Shown here: positions 6,714 through 14,145 of the stretch, piece after piece
How positions within the stretch are numbered: position 1 is the stretch's first letter
Layout of the letters: every line of letters begins with the position of its first letter
Assembly: GCA_051745935.1 (NCBI GenBank)
Contig: JBNJEM010000128.1
Coordinates: 1 to 14,145, forward strand
Direction: 5' to 3'
Length of the DNA stretch: 14,145 nt
Origin: JBNJEM01 sp051745935
GTDB lineage: Bacteria > Planctomycetota > Planctomycetia > Pirellulales > Pirellulaceae
Made by a program: the position numbers and the translations under genes
Notes under the pieces: generated by a model
Database searches by the model: none
What the model was told of the DNA's origin: nothing
What the model saw: only the letters and a program-made list of their open reading frames with translations

Positions 6714-9700
6714 CTGGGTTCCCAAGCACATTATCGTGCCATCCCGAGACGCCATGTAAAGCCGTCCAAAGGCAGCGATCAATCCATCAAACACTGGCGT
6801 CTTTTCCAATTCGATTTCTGACAACTTTTTGCCATCGGACGTCGAGACCACCCAGAACTTCGCGCCCTTGAGTCCGCGTATCGCGTCGGCCGCCTCCCGT
6901 CCCGGGCCAAGGTCCGGAGGGCCGGCCAGATAGAGACGCTCTCTCGCCAGAACCATGGCTTCAACCCGCACGGGCACTTTCTTCAGCCACGTCCAGAATC
7001 GTTCGCGAGAGAACCCGCCCCCCTTCTCCTGACCGTATCGCGGTGGCCACAACACGGGCTGGCTGGTGTTTGGATCGGCAACCATTTCATAGCCGCTGCC
7101 CAACTCGTATTCAGCGCTGTGTCCATGCCGTTTCGTGTAATATCGCACCGAGTAGGTCATCTCGTCGTCGAACACCAGAATTTGCCCGGACTTGGGCGCC
7201 TGGTCGTAGGCGAAATAATAGCCGGGCCAACGGCGGCTGTGCATCCAGAACAGACGATTGAATGCGCCATCGGAACGGTGCCGATCGAGGAAGCCTCCCG
7301 TGGCCATGAGGTGCAGCTCGCACTGCCTGTCCCCCAATTTGGTAATCCGCGGCATGGGCGCGGAACCGAGATCCGGCTTGAACCTCTTTTGGAGCATATA
7401 GATGTCTTCCTCGCCCGCCACCAGGATATCGGATCGGGCTCCGTCCATGTCGTACGGGCGTCCCGCATCGTTCGAGATATCCGGCGCGGGATCGTGAATG
7501 TGGCGCTGGTGCAACACGTTACCGGTTTCCGGATCGAGGGCGTACATCCAGATGCCGCCTTCCAGATAGGAAGACCGGCCCGCCGTTACATACGCCTTGC
7601 CGTCGCGCACCAGCACGCTGCCGTGGGAGGGCCAGGCGGATTCGATCTGATCCCGAATACCAATCTGGTTGATGGCGGGAGCGGCTTGGAATCGCCAGAT
7701 GAGCTGCCCGTCCGAGGCCCGCAGGCAATACACGTAGCCATCGGTGGAGCCGAACAATACGCGCCCTTTGTAGATGGTTGGCGGGGAGTCGACCCGGGCG
7801 GCGGTCGTGTAGCGCCAAAGCGCTTCACCACTTTCGGCGTCCAGGCATTCCACGGCATGGGCATCGACCGCCGCCACGAAGATCTTTCCATCCGCCGCGA
7901 CCGGTGGAGAGGGCCGGCAACCGATGCTCGTCTCCCACAAGCATTGCACCCGGGCAGGCAGGTTGAAGTCAACGGCACCGCTGCGCCGCGGATCATGGCG
8001 ATAGGTGGGCCACTCTTTCTCTTGCGCCGCTTCGTCGCTCTTTACCTTCGTTCCCCAGGCTGGGCCGTGAAACAATTTCTTGGTTTCGCCGGCAGCTTTC
8101 CCCTCCAGGCTCGCCCGGGCAGTCAGCGCGTTAAACCCGCTTATCTTGACTCCGGGATAGCAGAAGCACGGGTCCGGCGGAACGTAAAGCAGCCCGTTGG
8201 CTGGCATCGCTCCGTAACCGCATCCCGGACGGAGCCAATTGTGCCGCATATGATTGTCGCCCTCAAGGTCGAAAAACTCCACGCCCCGCTTGTTGAGCAG
8301 CAGATAACGGCTGGTCGCCTTGGGCGTGTAACAGCGTATATGGTGGCCGGGAGTGACCAGTCTTTCGGAGCTGACCGTCTTTTTCGCCTCGCCCGTTTTG
8401 ATGTCGTATCCCGTCCGTGCCGTCTCCATCGCTTCCCACAACAGCGTATACGTATTCTTCGTCGCCGCGTTCAATCGTGGAAAGTCGTTACCAGAAGGCC
8501 AGGCCGACCACAACAGACCATTGGCCACGAAAGCCCCCGGCACCTTGCGTGCCCGTGGTGAACCTTTCCACAGACGCTCGCCGGTCTTGGCCGAAAAAGC
8601 TTCCGCGGGACTTCTGCCCAAGAGAAGAACGACATCGTCCCGCATGACAACACAGTTGTTTTTCTTGCAGGAAGTCCTCCACAGTTCTTCGCCGTCTTCC
8701 AAAGCCACGCACACCAAATCGTCATCGTTGTGGTAGCACACCCGCCCGTTTCGAGCCGCCAGCGATGTGGATTCCACCTTGTCCTGTTTGTCCCACAACA
8801 TCGCGCCGGTCTCCCCGTCCACGGCGACCACGCCTTGACTTTGTTCACCGCTTGAACGCCGCTGTTCTTTCCGGTCGCGGACGTGGCATACAAGGATTCC
8901 TTTATGACAAATCATCTCCTCGGCATGACTGGTGTTCGCGCAACTCGAGAGTGTTTCTCCCGTCGCCGCGTCCACGATGGACACGGGATCTCCGCCGTCC
9001 AGCGTCACGTACACCCGGTCGCCATCGGCCACCAGCAAGCGCTTTCCCATTCTCGAAACGGGGCGCTTCCATAGCAGTTTGCCGTTGAAAGCATCCCGCG
9101 CCATCAGTTTCCACTCCGAAGGGACGCCCGCGCGCTGGCCCGTGATCCCTTCGTCCACGACCGCGAAAATTCGGCCGCTCGCGGATATGAGCGTGTGCAG
9201 CGTCCCCCGGCTCTCATGGCTGCGAGCCCACTCCGGTCCGGACCTCCACTGAATTTGCCGCGGCGGACCGACGCGGGTGTCCTCGGCCACCGCATTGTTG
9301 GACGCGTCGTGCAGGAAGTGCGTCCAATCGTCGATCTCCTCCGGCCAAGGCTTTACCCTCTTGGTCCAGTCCCCCTCTTTCCGTCGGTATGCCACGCCTC
9401 CCGGAGCCAGCACCCTCATGATTTCATCCAAAGAGATCCGGGAAGTTTCCTCTGACACCACCAGGTTCACCAGATTATCCGTAAAAGGCAGCCGCGTGGA
9501 TTCCCAGTGAGCGACGGAAACATCTCCATACAGTCCTTGGGAATGGATATACTCGCGGGCTTTCAGAATCTGGTCGTTGTCCGCATCCAGGCCGCGCACC
9601 AGATAGGCGTCATTGGCCCGCAGCGCCGTGGTCAGGCGTCCTTCATCGCATCCCAGATGAACCACGATGCCCCCGTTTACACCAGTCACATCCAGTATCT

Positions 9701-9812
9701 CGCGAGCCCGATCCGAGGGCTTCGCGGATGTCGTCCCAGCCCATGCCGCGGAGGCAAGCACAAAGTTGGAAACCGCGATGATTAGTACCATGTGTCCGTC
9801 TCTGCTCTTCAT
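6711..9812 (-). CDS. secreted fusion: methyltransferase-like domain plus PQQ-type beta-propeller
   Basis: A 1033-residue exported protein. Residues 1-25 are a signal peptide ending SAAWA. Residues about 35-145 resemble a class I SAM-dependent methyltransferase: motif I VVHLGCDEGRL (50-60), acidic strand-2 end LDAD (75-78), LPF near 108-110, LVNLVV, and RVLAPGGV (133-140). After the linker WPEEIDDWTHFLHDASNN (156-173), typical PQQ/BamB-like propeller blades follow: VDGETGAMLW, LEDGEELW, AKTGERLW, LDAESGEALW, RASDGQLIW, LDPETGNVL, ending SRDGTIMCL. The start at 9812 is chosen because AGGAG lies 8 nt upstream (9821-9825) and the signal peptide begins there; the longer open frame to 9920 reads into repeat DNA. 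The methyltransferase part lacks obvious catalytic residues and is probably exported, where SAM is not expected, so it may bind ligands or be structural. I know this architecture from planctomycetes but no assigned function. The gene is bracketed by inverted repeat copies. Confidence 0.85.
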   Translation of the reverse strand: MKSRDGHMVLIIAVSNFVLASAAWAGTTSAKPSDRAREILDVTGVNGGIVVHLGCDEGRLTTALRANDAYLVRGLDADNDQILKAREYIHSQGLYGDVSVAHWESTRLPFTDNLVNLVVSEETSRISLDEIMRVLAPGGVAYRRKEGDWTKRVKPWPEEIDDWTHFLHDASNNAVAEDTRVGPPRQIQWRSGPEWARSHESRGTLHTLISASGRIFAVVDEGITGQRAGVPSEWKLMARDAFNGKLLWKRPVSRMGKRLLVADGDRVYVTLDGGDPVSIVDAATGETLSSCANTSHAEEMICHKGILVCHVRDRKEQRRSSGEQSQGVVAVDGETGAMLWDKQDKVESTSLAARNGRVCYHNDDDLVCVALEDGEELWRTSCKKNNCVVMRDDVVLLLGRSPAEAFSAKTGERLWKGSPRARKVPGAFVANGLLWSAWPSGNDFPRLNAATKNTYTLLWEAMETARTGYDIKTGEAKKTVSSERLVTPGHHIRCYTPKATSRYLLLNKRGVEFFDLEGDNHMRHNWLRPGCGYGAMPANGLLYVPPDPCFCYPGVKISGFNALTARASLEGKAAGETKKLFHGPAWGTKVKSDEAAQEKEWPTYRHDPRRSGAVDFNLPARVQCLWETSIGCRPSPPVAADGKIFVAAVDAHAVECLDAESGEALWRYTTAARVDSPPTIYKGRVLFGSTDGYVYCLRASDGQLIWRFQAAPAINQIGIRDQIESAWPSHGSVLVRDGKAYVTAGRSSYLEGGIWMYALDPETGNVLHQRHIHDPAPDISNDAGRPYDMDGARSDILVAGEEDIYMLQKRFKPDLGSAPMPRITKLGDRQCELHLMATGGFLDRHRSDGAFNRLFWMHSRRWPGYYFAYDQAPKSGQILVFDDEMTYSVRYYTKRHGHSAEYELGSGYEMVADPNTSQPVLWPPRYGQEKGGGFSRERFWTWLKKVPVRVEAMVLARERLYLAGPPDLGPGREAADAIRGLKGAKFWVVSTSDGKKLSEIELEKTPVFDGLIAAFGRLYMASRDGTIMCLGTQ

Positions 9813-9820
9813 GCCAGCAT

Positions 9821-9825
9821 CTCCT
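9821..9825 (-). promoter_or_regulatory. ribosome binding site of the propeller gene
   Basis: AGGAG on the minus strand, 8 nt before the ATG at 9812. It fixes the start immediately before the signal peptide and excludes the in-frame upstream extension, which would be translated from the repeat at 9876-10080. Confidence 0.65.
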
Positions 9826-9875
9826 GGTTCATTATCGTGGTTCATTCGAGTAAAGAGTGCGGAGGTTGAACAAAC

Positions 9876-10080
9876 GTAGCCGTTCACGGGCAAGCGACTG
9901 ATACCCGCAGGGGTTCCCACTCTCGTTGCACGTCTTGAAGGAACGCTTTTCAGGATGCAAATGCCACAGGCTTGTCCCGTGGTCCGTTACGTTCCACGCT
10001 ACCGACGGCCAGAAGTGGCGTGTCCGGCCGGTGTGTAGCGGCAAGCGTGAACCACCACGGGACAAGCCCGTGGCATCCAT
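9876..10080 (+). repeat. second copy of the small element, inverted and truncated at one end
   Basis: This 205-bp segment aligns over its whole length with the reverse complement of the element at 6455-6705, roughly four positions in five by eye. It begins with the same terminal repeat, GTAGCCGTTCACGGG (9876-9890), and carries both internal inverted arms (9961-9982 and 10055-10076). It stops matching after catccat at about 10080, so the outer segment and second terminal repeat are missing, and no 8-bp duplication is visible. It is thus an older, end-deleted copy. It lies 63 nt upstream of the propeller gene start, so it is probably within that gene's leader or promoter zone, and its hairpins would be transcribed if the message starts in or beyond the sialidase gene. 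Confidence 0.8.
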
Positions 10081-10180
10081 TTTAGTTTAGCATTTTGGTA
10101 TCCGGATTTCGACCGCCTAGTGTTGCGTGATCACGCTCGCCGAGTTCGGATCGGGGGCCTAATCAACGGACAGCCGCTGT

Positions 10181-11491
10181 CTACCGCCGAACCCACGGTG
10201 GCACGTCACCGTTTCCCGTCCGTTCACCTTCAAGGATCCAGGAGAGGTTGAAGCGAGCGACCCGCATCGCGGAGTACCTACCGTCCGGCCCACCCTCGAA
10301 CAGCAGATAGATCAAGCCTTCGCTGGCCGTGTCCGGCCGTCCAGCCACCAGGGATGAATAGGCGCCGTGGGGGGCATAAACCAGCCGTTTCACGGGCCAG
10401 GTTTTCGCGCCGTCGAAACTGGCCCAGACGGTCATCCTTTTCCGGTCCCCCCCGCCCGTATCCGAGTTACTGAAAATCAAGACGTCTCGGTCTTTCACGG
10501 GCAAGCGTGTCAACCCACCTTTCATTCCGTAGCCCCTGCCGTATCCACCGCCGTCCGGAAGCACCTGGCTGACGTTCAGGTTCTCCCAGGTCTCCCCCCC
10601 ATCGTTGCTCCAGGCCTCCCGCCGCATGGTTTCGTCGGGCCGCAATTCGCGGGCCCGGTTCTTGCTGTAATACCCACTGTGGCTTCGGGAGTTGTAGTAA
10701 ATCCGACCGTCGTGCAGCTCCGCCAAGGCGGCCTCCTCCGTATACCCTTCCGGAAAGAATTCACTGACCTGCCATGTGGCCCCACCATCATCACTATAGA
10801 TGGCGCAACTATGGATCGCGTCGGCGGGATCTCTATCGGACGGGTGCTCCTTGGCGTGTGGCCGGAATGTCGCACTCACCAACAGTCGCCCTTTGTGCTC
10901 TCCGTGCCGGAGAGTAACGCCCGCTTCGCTGGCATTGGCATGCAGGTAGTACGTACCGGTTGTGTCTCGCGCTCCTTTCGTCACTCGCTCCTTCAAACCC
11001 GTTTCTTCAAACTCTTTCATCAACTTGTTGGGTTTGATCGTGATCTCTTCCTCTGTCCATGTCTTGCCGTGGTCAGTGCTTCGAAACACCCGGTCCGTGC
11101 CGTTCCACATTCGTACCGACATGATATCGCCGGTGTTTTCATCGACAATCATGTTGCTGTCCGAATGGGTGATGGGCACATCGATGGTTTCTCCCCAGCT
11201 CTCCCCTCCGTCCTCGCTGCGCCGAAGATGCTTTTTATTGTTGCGAGCGGCCAGAAGGGTCCCGTCGAGGGCGATGGCGAGGTACGGCTCGCGCACGTGA
11301 TCTCCCTCATCAAAAAGGACCTGCATATCGAAAAAGGGCTCGCCCAGAAAGACCTCCACCGGCCCTTCCGCGGGCTTTCCGGCCGCAGTGCGCAGTTCCT
11401 GCCCGGGCGACTCCGCAACAGCGCCGTTGCACAGAAGCGCGGCGACCAGAAAACACGCGATCGATTTCCAAAACCATTTCCTGTTGCACAT
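10181..11491 (-). CDS. secreted exo-alpha-sialidase-like BNR/Asp-box protein
   Basis: A 436-residue exported protein of the sialidase superfamily (six-bladed propeller with Asp boxes). Residues 1-26 form a signal peptide (RKWFWK, hydrophobic stretch, AVA). VREPYLAIALDGTLLA (66-81) corresponds to the N-terminal R-I-P region; Arg67 would be the first residue of the arginine triad, with Glu in place of Ile. Asp boxes (S-x-D-x-G-x-x-W) appear as SEDGGESW (92-99), STDHGKTW, SDDGGATW, SNDGGETW and a weaker SFDGAKTW. The start at 11491 has AAAGGA 8 nt upstream (11500-11505); the open frame extends to 11899 but without a ribosome site or signal peptide. Planctomycete proteins of this type are often annotated as sialidases, yet most have untested substrates, so cleavage of sialic acid is a family-based guess. 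It is the first gene of the four-gene minus-strand group. Confidence 0.85.
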   Translation of the reverse strand: MCNRKWFWKSIACFLVAALLCNGAVAESPGQELRTAAGKPAEGPVEVFLGEPFFDMQVLFDEGDHVREPYLAIALDGTLLAARNNKKHLRRSEDGGESWGETIDVPITHSDSNMIVDENTGDIMSVRMWNGTDRVFRSTDHGKTWTEEEITIKPNKLMKEFEETGLKERVTKGARDTTGTYYLHANASEAGVTLRHGEHKGRLLVSATFRPHAKEHPSDRDPADAIHSCAIYSDDGGATWQVSEFFPEGYTEEAALAELHDGRIYYNSRSHSGYYSKNRARELRPDETMRREAWSNDGGETWENLNVSQVLPDGGGYGRGYGMKGGLTRLPVKDRDVLIFSNSDTGGGDRKRMTVWASFDGAKTWPVKRLVYAPHGAYSSLVAGRPDTASEGLIYLLFEGGPDGRYSAMRVARFNLSWILEGERTGNGDVPPWVRR

Positions 11492-11499
11492 AATGCTCG

Positions 11500-11505
11500 T
11501 CCTTT
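11500..11505 (-). promoter_or_regulatory. ribosome binding site of the sialidase-like gene
   Basis: AAAGGA on the minus strand, 8 nt before the ATG at 11491. It selects this start over in-frame codons further upstream (to 11899). Confidence 0.6.
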
Positions 11506-12382
11506 CGTGATCGTTCACCGATGTTCTGGTTCCCAGTGTCACGGGGCCACACAGGGTTACTGGTGCACCCACCACTCGCCGCTTCCGCGTCCTTGAACAT
11601 GGGACGCGAGTTGGACGCCGGTAACATTTTAACCGATTGGCAGCCGTGTATGTCCGCCTTTCCCGCTTGACGCGGGCTGACGGACAATCCGGCCGTGGCT
11701 CGCCAATGGGTGAACCTACGGCTTCTCGTGCGCCGGCATGGAGGCCCTTCAACATAGGGGAGTGCCTGGTGTTGAGGGGGATGCAACGCCGCGTTTTCGG
11801 CCTCCACCATGTCGGCCGGCAGGGCCTCGGCGAGACCGATAGCGTGCGATTTTGCGTCATCTCGCTGGTGGAGCCCTCCGCTCTTGGCGATCTCGGCACC
11901 GAGTGGCACGCCCCGAAACAGACAGATATATTTCAGGCGGTTGGATTTTTCCGGGTGGAACGCTGCCCGGCGCAAGCCGTCCTCCCGTTGGTCGGACTCG
12001 CGGCGGAGAAACTCATCCGCGACCGGTATAAAGCAGTCCAGGGCGTCGGGTGAAGCAAAAAAACGCCACGGCTCCCCCGCGAAAAACCATTGGCGACAAG
12101 CGGTCGGGGGATGCCGCCAGTCTGTCGCGGGCCCAGGATAAAGTGGCGAAAACCAAACCATCGCGGAGCGGACGAGCCGCACAAGAGGATCAGACCAGCA
12201 ATCAGAGTGCCTTTCCCTTTTCCTTCTCTCTTCGTAACGCTTTCTCCTGCACGTAAGCAGCGAGAAACGACAAAGACGGCGTTTGACGCCACGCGCGCCA
12301 TCCCATTCACCCTTTGCCCCGCTCGGCACGCAATTCGCACCCGCCTGGACCACGTAGCCACCCGGAATCCTTGGACAGCGGA
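11506..12382. other. long gene-poor stretch between divergent genes
   Basis: About 880 bases lie between the sialidase-like gene (leftward) and the small protein gene (rightward). Open frames overlap on both strands, notably 11637-12053 on the plus strand and the in-phase antisense frame across the same triplets. Neither has a ribosome site at the usual distance, a recognisable motif, or a codon-position bias clearly better than the other; both show about the same GC enrichment at first and third codon positions. It must contain the divergent promoters for both flanking genes. It may also hold a degraded gene, perhaps a mobile-element relic, centred on 11640-12060, but I cannot identify it. 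Confidence 0.4.
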
Positions 12383-12388
12383 AAAGGA
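12383..12388 (+). promoter_or_regulatory. ribosome binding site of the small protein gene
   Basis: AAAGGA, 9 nt before the ATG at 12398. The same hexamer at nearly the same spacing precedes the isomerase, oxidoreductase and sialidase-like genes, which supports this short gene being real and fixes its start. Confidence 0.6.
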
Positions 12389-12397
12389 ACCCAATCG

Positions 12398-12625
12398 ATG
12401 CCAGAAGAAATCAAACCAAACAAACTGAATGACCGAGACAGACGTCGGATGGAAAACATTCGCGATCGGCTACGTTCACAGAACGTCGGCGAAGACGAAG
12501 CCACGCGGCGGGCCCTTGAACAGCTGCTGCAAGAGGTTGGTTCCGGGAAAGGAGGCGGTCATCGGGCTGGGGGCGAGCCGCACAAGCGCAAGGAGAAGGA
12601 GGGCGAGGAAGGAGCTGATCGATGA
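12398..12625 (+). CDS. small charged helical protein, plasmid-stabilization-like (KGG-type)
   Basis: A 75-residue, highly charged protein. The N-terminal two thirds (NDRDRRRMENIRDRLRSQN, VGEDEATRRALEQLLQEVG) should form two or three amphipathic helices. The tail is a flexible Gly/Lys/Glu-rich segment (GSGKGGGH through KRKEKEGEEG). The layout resembles small bacterial proteins annotated as plasmid stabilization or Rho-N/KGG-like, which have D-[KR]-x-[KR]-[RQ]-x-E-H-I followed by a V-x-x-x-E-A-x-R-x-A helix and a glycine-lysine tail. The resemblance is by pattern memory only. No function is established for that group; DNA or RNA binding or stress-related chromosome binding is a guess from the charge. 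No partner toxin or second small gene lies next to it. The next gene starts 219 nt downstream in the same direction. Confidence 0.65.
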   Translation: MPEEIKPNKLNDRDRRRMENIRDRLRSQNVGEDEATRRALEQLLQEVGSGKGGGHRAGGEPHKRKEKEGEEGADR

Positions 12626-12844
12626 AACCACGTTGAACCTTGGCCTCCCACGCTCCAGAGTGGCCTCATTTCGTGACGAGTCGTAATCCGCCGATACCCA
12701 TGATTCTGCTGCGCGTATGTCTGCCGCGAGCAACGACCGGACGGGTGGAATCAGGCATTGGCTACCGGCAACCGAGACGTGATTGACTTCGTTCGCCCGC
12801 GAGCCGTGCCGGAACCGTTCGGATAGGGGGACAACCAGAGTACC

Positions 12845-14002
12845 ATGATGGCCATATTGGAACGATCCATGAAAGAGGGCCTTGTTCGCAAGCTGATGCG
12901 CGATTTCGCCGAGTCCACTGGCGTTTCCGGCGAGAGTCCGCCGCGCCGGTATCTGTGGACGGACGCTTTCGGCGTCTGCAATTTCCTCGGCCTGTACGAA
13001 GAGACCAGAGATGAACAGTACATCGAACTTGCCCTGACCCTGGTGGACCAGGTGCATCACGTTCTGGGACGCCACCGCGACGACGATCGAAGAGAGGGTT
13101 GGATCAGCGGTCTGCCGGAACAAGAGGGAGAACGGCATCCGACGATGGGCGGCCTCCGCATCGGAAAGAAACTGCCAGAACGGGCGGCGGACGAGCCGGT
13201 GGATTCCCGCTTGGAATGGGACCGGGACGGCCAGTATTTCCACTACTTGACGAAATGGATGCATGCCCTTGATTGCATGGCGGCGGTCACGGGCGAAACC
13301 CGATACTGGCGTTGGGCCCGGGAACTCGCCGCCGCCGCACATCAGGCGTTCTGCTACCAAGCGGGACCAGACGGGCCACCGCGAATGTACTGGAAAATGA
13401 GCATTGACCTCAGCCGGCCCCTCGTGCCCTCCATGGGCCAACACGATCCGTTGGACGGGTTGGTTAGCTACCTGGAGCTGCGGGCGGCGGCCCCCGCCGC
13501 GGCGGAAAAAACCCCGGACTTGACGCAGGCCATCGAGGAGACGAGTGCGATGTGCCGGGACGACCGCTGGCGCACCGAAGACCCGCTCGGGATCGGCGGA
13601 CTGCTGGACGCCGCGTCACGCCTCGCTCGTCTGGTGTTTGACCGAGGGGTCAACCGCCGCCCGTTGCTCGAGCGGATCCTGACCGAGTCCAAACTGAGTC
13701 TGCGGGCCTTCGCTCGCTCCGAATTGCTCGACGCCCCGCCAGAACGGCGATTGGCGTTTCGAGAGCTCGGTCTGGCCATTGGCCTGGAGGGGCTTTTTCG
13801 GGCGCAGCGCCATGTCCAACAGGACACGGAGTTGACCGCTCTGATCCAGGATCTGCTGGAGCATTACGCAGTGGGGAAACAAATCGAAGCCTTTTGGTCC
13901 GAGCCCACCCATCGCCAGAACCGTACCTGGACGGACCATTGCGATATCAACAACGTGATGCTGGCTACCAGCTTGGCTGCGGAAAGCTATTTTCGGCTGT
14001 GA
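12845..14002 (+). CDS. alpha-helical barrel protein of unknown function (six-hairpin glycosidase-like)
   Basis: A 385-residue protein without signal peptide or membrane segment, almost entirely alpha-helical by sequence. It looks like the (alpha/alpha)6 toroid fold shared by six-hairpin glycosidases, unsaturated glucuronyl hydrolases and N-acylglucosamine 2-epimerases: helix pairs such as YIELALTLVDQVHHVLG and YWRWARELAAAAHQAF, separated by loops carrying polar and aromatic residues. Loop motifs likely to line the cavity are HPTMGGLRIGK (from about 98), EWDRDGQYFHYL (from 124), MYWKMSIDL (from 181), QHDPLDG (199-205) and WTDHCDINN (from 362). I do not recognise the exact family and do not claim an activity. 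The start at 12845 is bounded by an in-frame TAG at 12824-12826. The ribosome site is weak, and the adjacent ATG at 12848 is an alternative. Cytoplasmic sugar processing would suit the neighbourhood, but this is inference. Confidence 0.75.
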   Translation: MMAILERSMKEGLVRKLMRDFAESTGVSGESPPRRYLWTDAFGVCNFLGLYEETRDEQYIELALTLVDQVHHVLGRHRDDDRREGWISGLPEQEGERHPTMGGLRIGKKLPERAADEPVDSRLEWDRDGQYFHYLTKWMHALDCMAAVTGETRYWRWARELAAAAHQAFCYQAGPDGPPRMYWKMSIDLSRPLVPSMGQHDPLDGLVSYLELRAAAPAAAEKTPDLTQAIEETSAMCRDDRWRTEDPLGIGGLLDAASRLARLVFDRGVNRRPLLERILTESKLSLRAFARSELLDAPPERRLAFRELGLAIGLEGLFRAQRHVQQDTELTALIQDLLEHYAVGKQIEAFWSEPTHRQNRTWTDHCDINNVMLATSLAAESYFRL

Positions 14003-14070
14003 TGGCCAGCGCCTCCCACGGGGCGGTAAACACGAGTATTCAGTACACCCTATTGTTGCATAAAGACGGC

Positions 14071-14100
14071 GTAGGACGGGTCTCCAGGCCCGTCCGTTAC
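14071..14100. repeat. short intergenic hairpin repeat, possible terminator
   Basis: GGACGGG (14074-14080) and CCCGTCC (14089-14095) form a perfect 7-bp stem around an 8-nt loop, extended outward by GTA and TAC with a two-base bulge. It lies 68 nt after the stop of the helical-barrel gene, with no T-run after it, so it is not a standard intrinsic terminator. GCATAAA occurs on both sides (14058-14064 and 14104-14110), which may mark an old insertion. Similar GTAGGACGGGTC-type hairpins are, from memory, common between planctomycete genes. Confidence 0.55.
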
Positions 14101-14145
14101 AGCGCATAAATGTCTTTTTGCGGTTGTTTGAAGATCTCACATTTC

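Noticed and set aside
7119..8561. 480-residue open frame on the plus strand
   Set aside because: It lies antisense inside the propeller gene, whose minus-strand frame has signal peptide, motifs and ribosome site. The plus-strand translation is low-complexity shadow sequence without motifs.
9813..9920. N-terminal extension of the propeller protein to 9920
   Set aside because: The extra residues are translated from the repeat at 9876-10080, precede the signal peptide, and lack a ribosome site.
10165..10182. Small inverted repeat GACAG/CTGTC at the sialidase-like gene's 3' end as a terminator
   Set aside because: The stem is only 5 bp with a 3-nt loop and touches the stop codon; no T-run follows on the minus strand.
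11310..12353. 347-residue minus-strand open frame overlapping the sialidase-like gene's start
   Set aside because: It overlaps the better supported sialidase-like gene in another frame, begins with a GTG-type codon without a ribosome site, and matches no family I know.
12626..12844. Toxin-antitoxin partner gene next to the small charged protein
   Set aside because: No second small open frame with a ribosome site is present in the 219-nt gap, and the next gene is a 385-residue helical protein unlike known toxins.
1..14145. CRISPR array, tRNA, rRNA or defence system
   Set aside because: No regularly spaced direct repeats, cloverleaf sequences, rRNA signatures or nuclease/helicase genes were seen on either strand.

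Overview
The window looks like a chromosomal stretch of a planctomycete (Planctomycetota, Pirellulales/Planctomycetales-like). This rests on gene content, not on a marker gene: a sulfatase fragment, an export-signal Gfo/Idh/MocA oxidoreductase of the kind these bacteria carry in many copies, a large secreted PQQ-type propeller protein with a methyltransferase-like head, a sialidase-like BNR protein, a xylose-isomerase-like TIM barrel protein, and abundant intergenic repeats. Base composition is moderately GC-rich. Six of the seven intact genes have a Shine-Dalgarno sequence (mostly AAAGGA) 5-9 nt before the start I chose.

Left part (1-2494, plus strand): a sulfatase that enters from outside the window and breaks off after about 95 residues; an intact sugar isomerase/epimerase-like gene (771-1925); directly abutting it, a truncated and frameshifted C-terminal fragment of a large glycosidase-like protein; then a short GC-rich repeat-like stretch. 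This is a decaying patch of carbohydrate-degradation genes around one intact gene.

Middle part (2495-11491, minus strand): four genes in one direction, read from high to low coordinates: sialidase-like BNR protein, methyltransferase-PQQ propeller protein, Gfo/Idh/MocA oxidoreductase, and a double kelch-propeller protein. All four carry N-terminal export signals, which suggests a periplasmic or surface module acting on host- or algae-derived glycans; the substrate cannot be read from the sequence. The propeller gene is bracketed by two inverted copies of a non-coding repeat. The copy at 6455-6705 is a textbook small non-autonomous element: 15-bp terminal inverted repeats and a perfect 8-bp target-site duplication, CTTCTTTA. 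It landed on the stop codon of the propeller gene, and the duplication restores that stop. Removing it leaves only 39 nt between the propeller and oxidoreductase genes, so it appears to have split an operon. Ends beginning GTAA/GTAG plus an 8-bp duplication fit mobilisation by an IS66-family transposase.

Right part (11492-14145): about 900 bp without a recognisable gene, then a small charged helical protein (12398-12625), a 385-residue alpha-helical protein probably of the (alpha/alpha)6-barrel type (12845-14002), and a short intergenic hairpin near the edge. I found no tRNA, rRNA, CRISPR array or defence system. The most notable items are the stop-codon insertion, the methyltransferase-propeller fusion, and the loss of the conserved lysine in the oxidoreductase.
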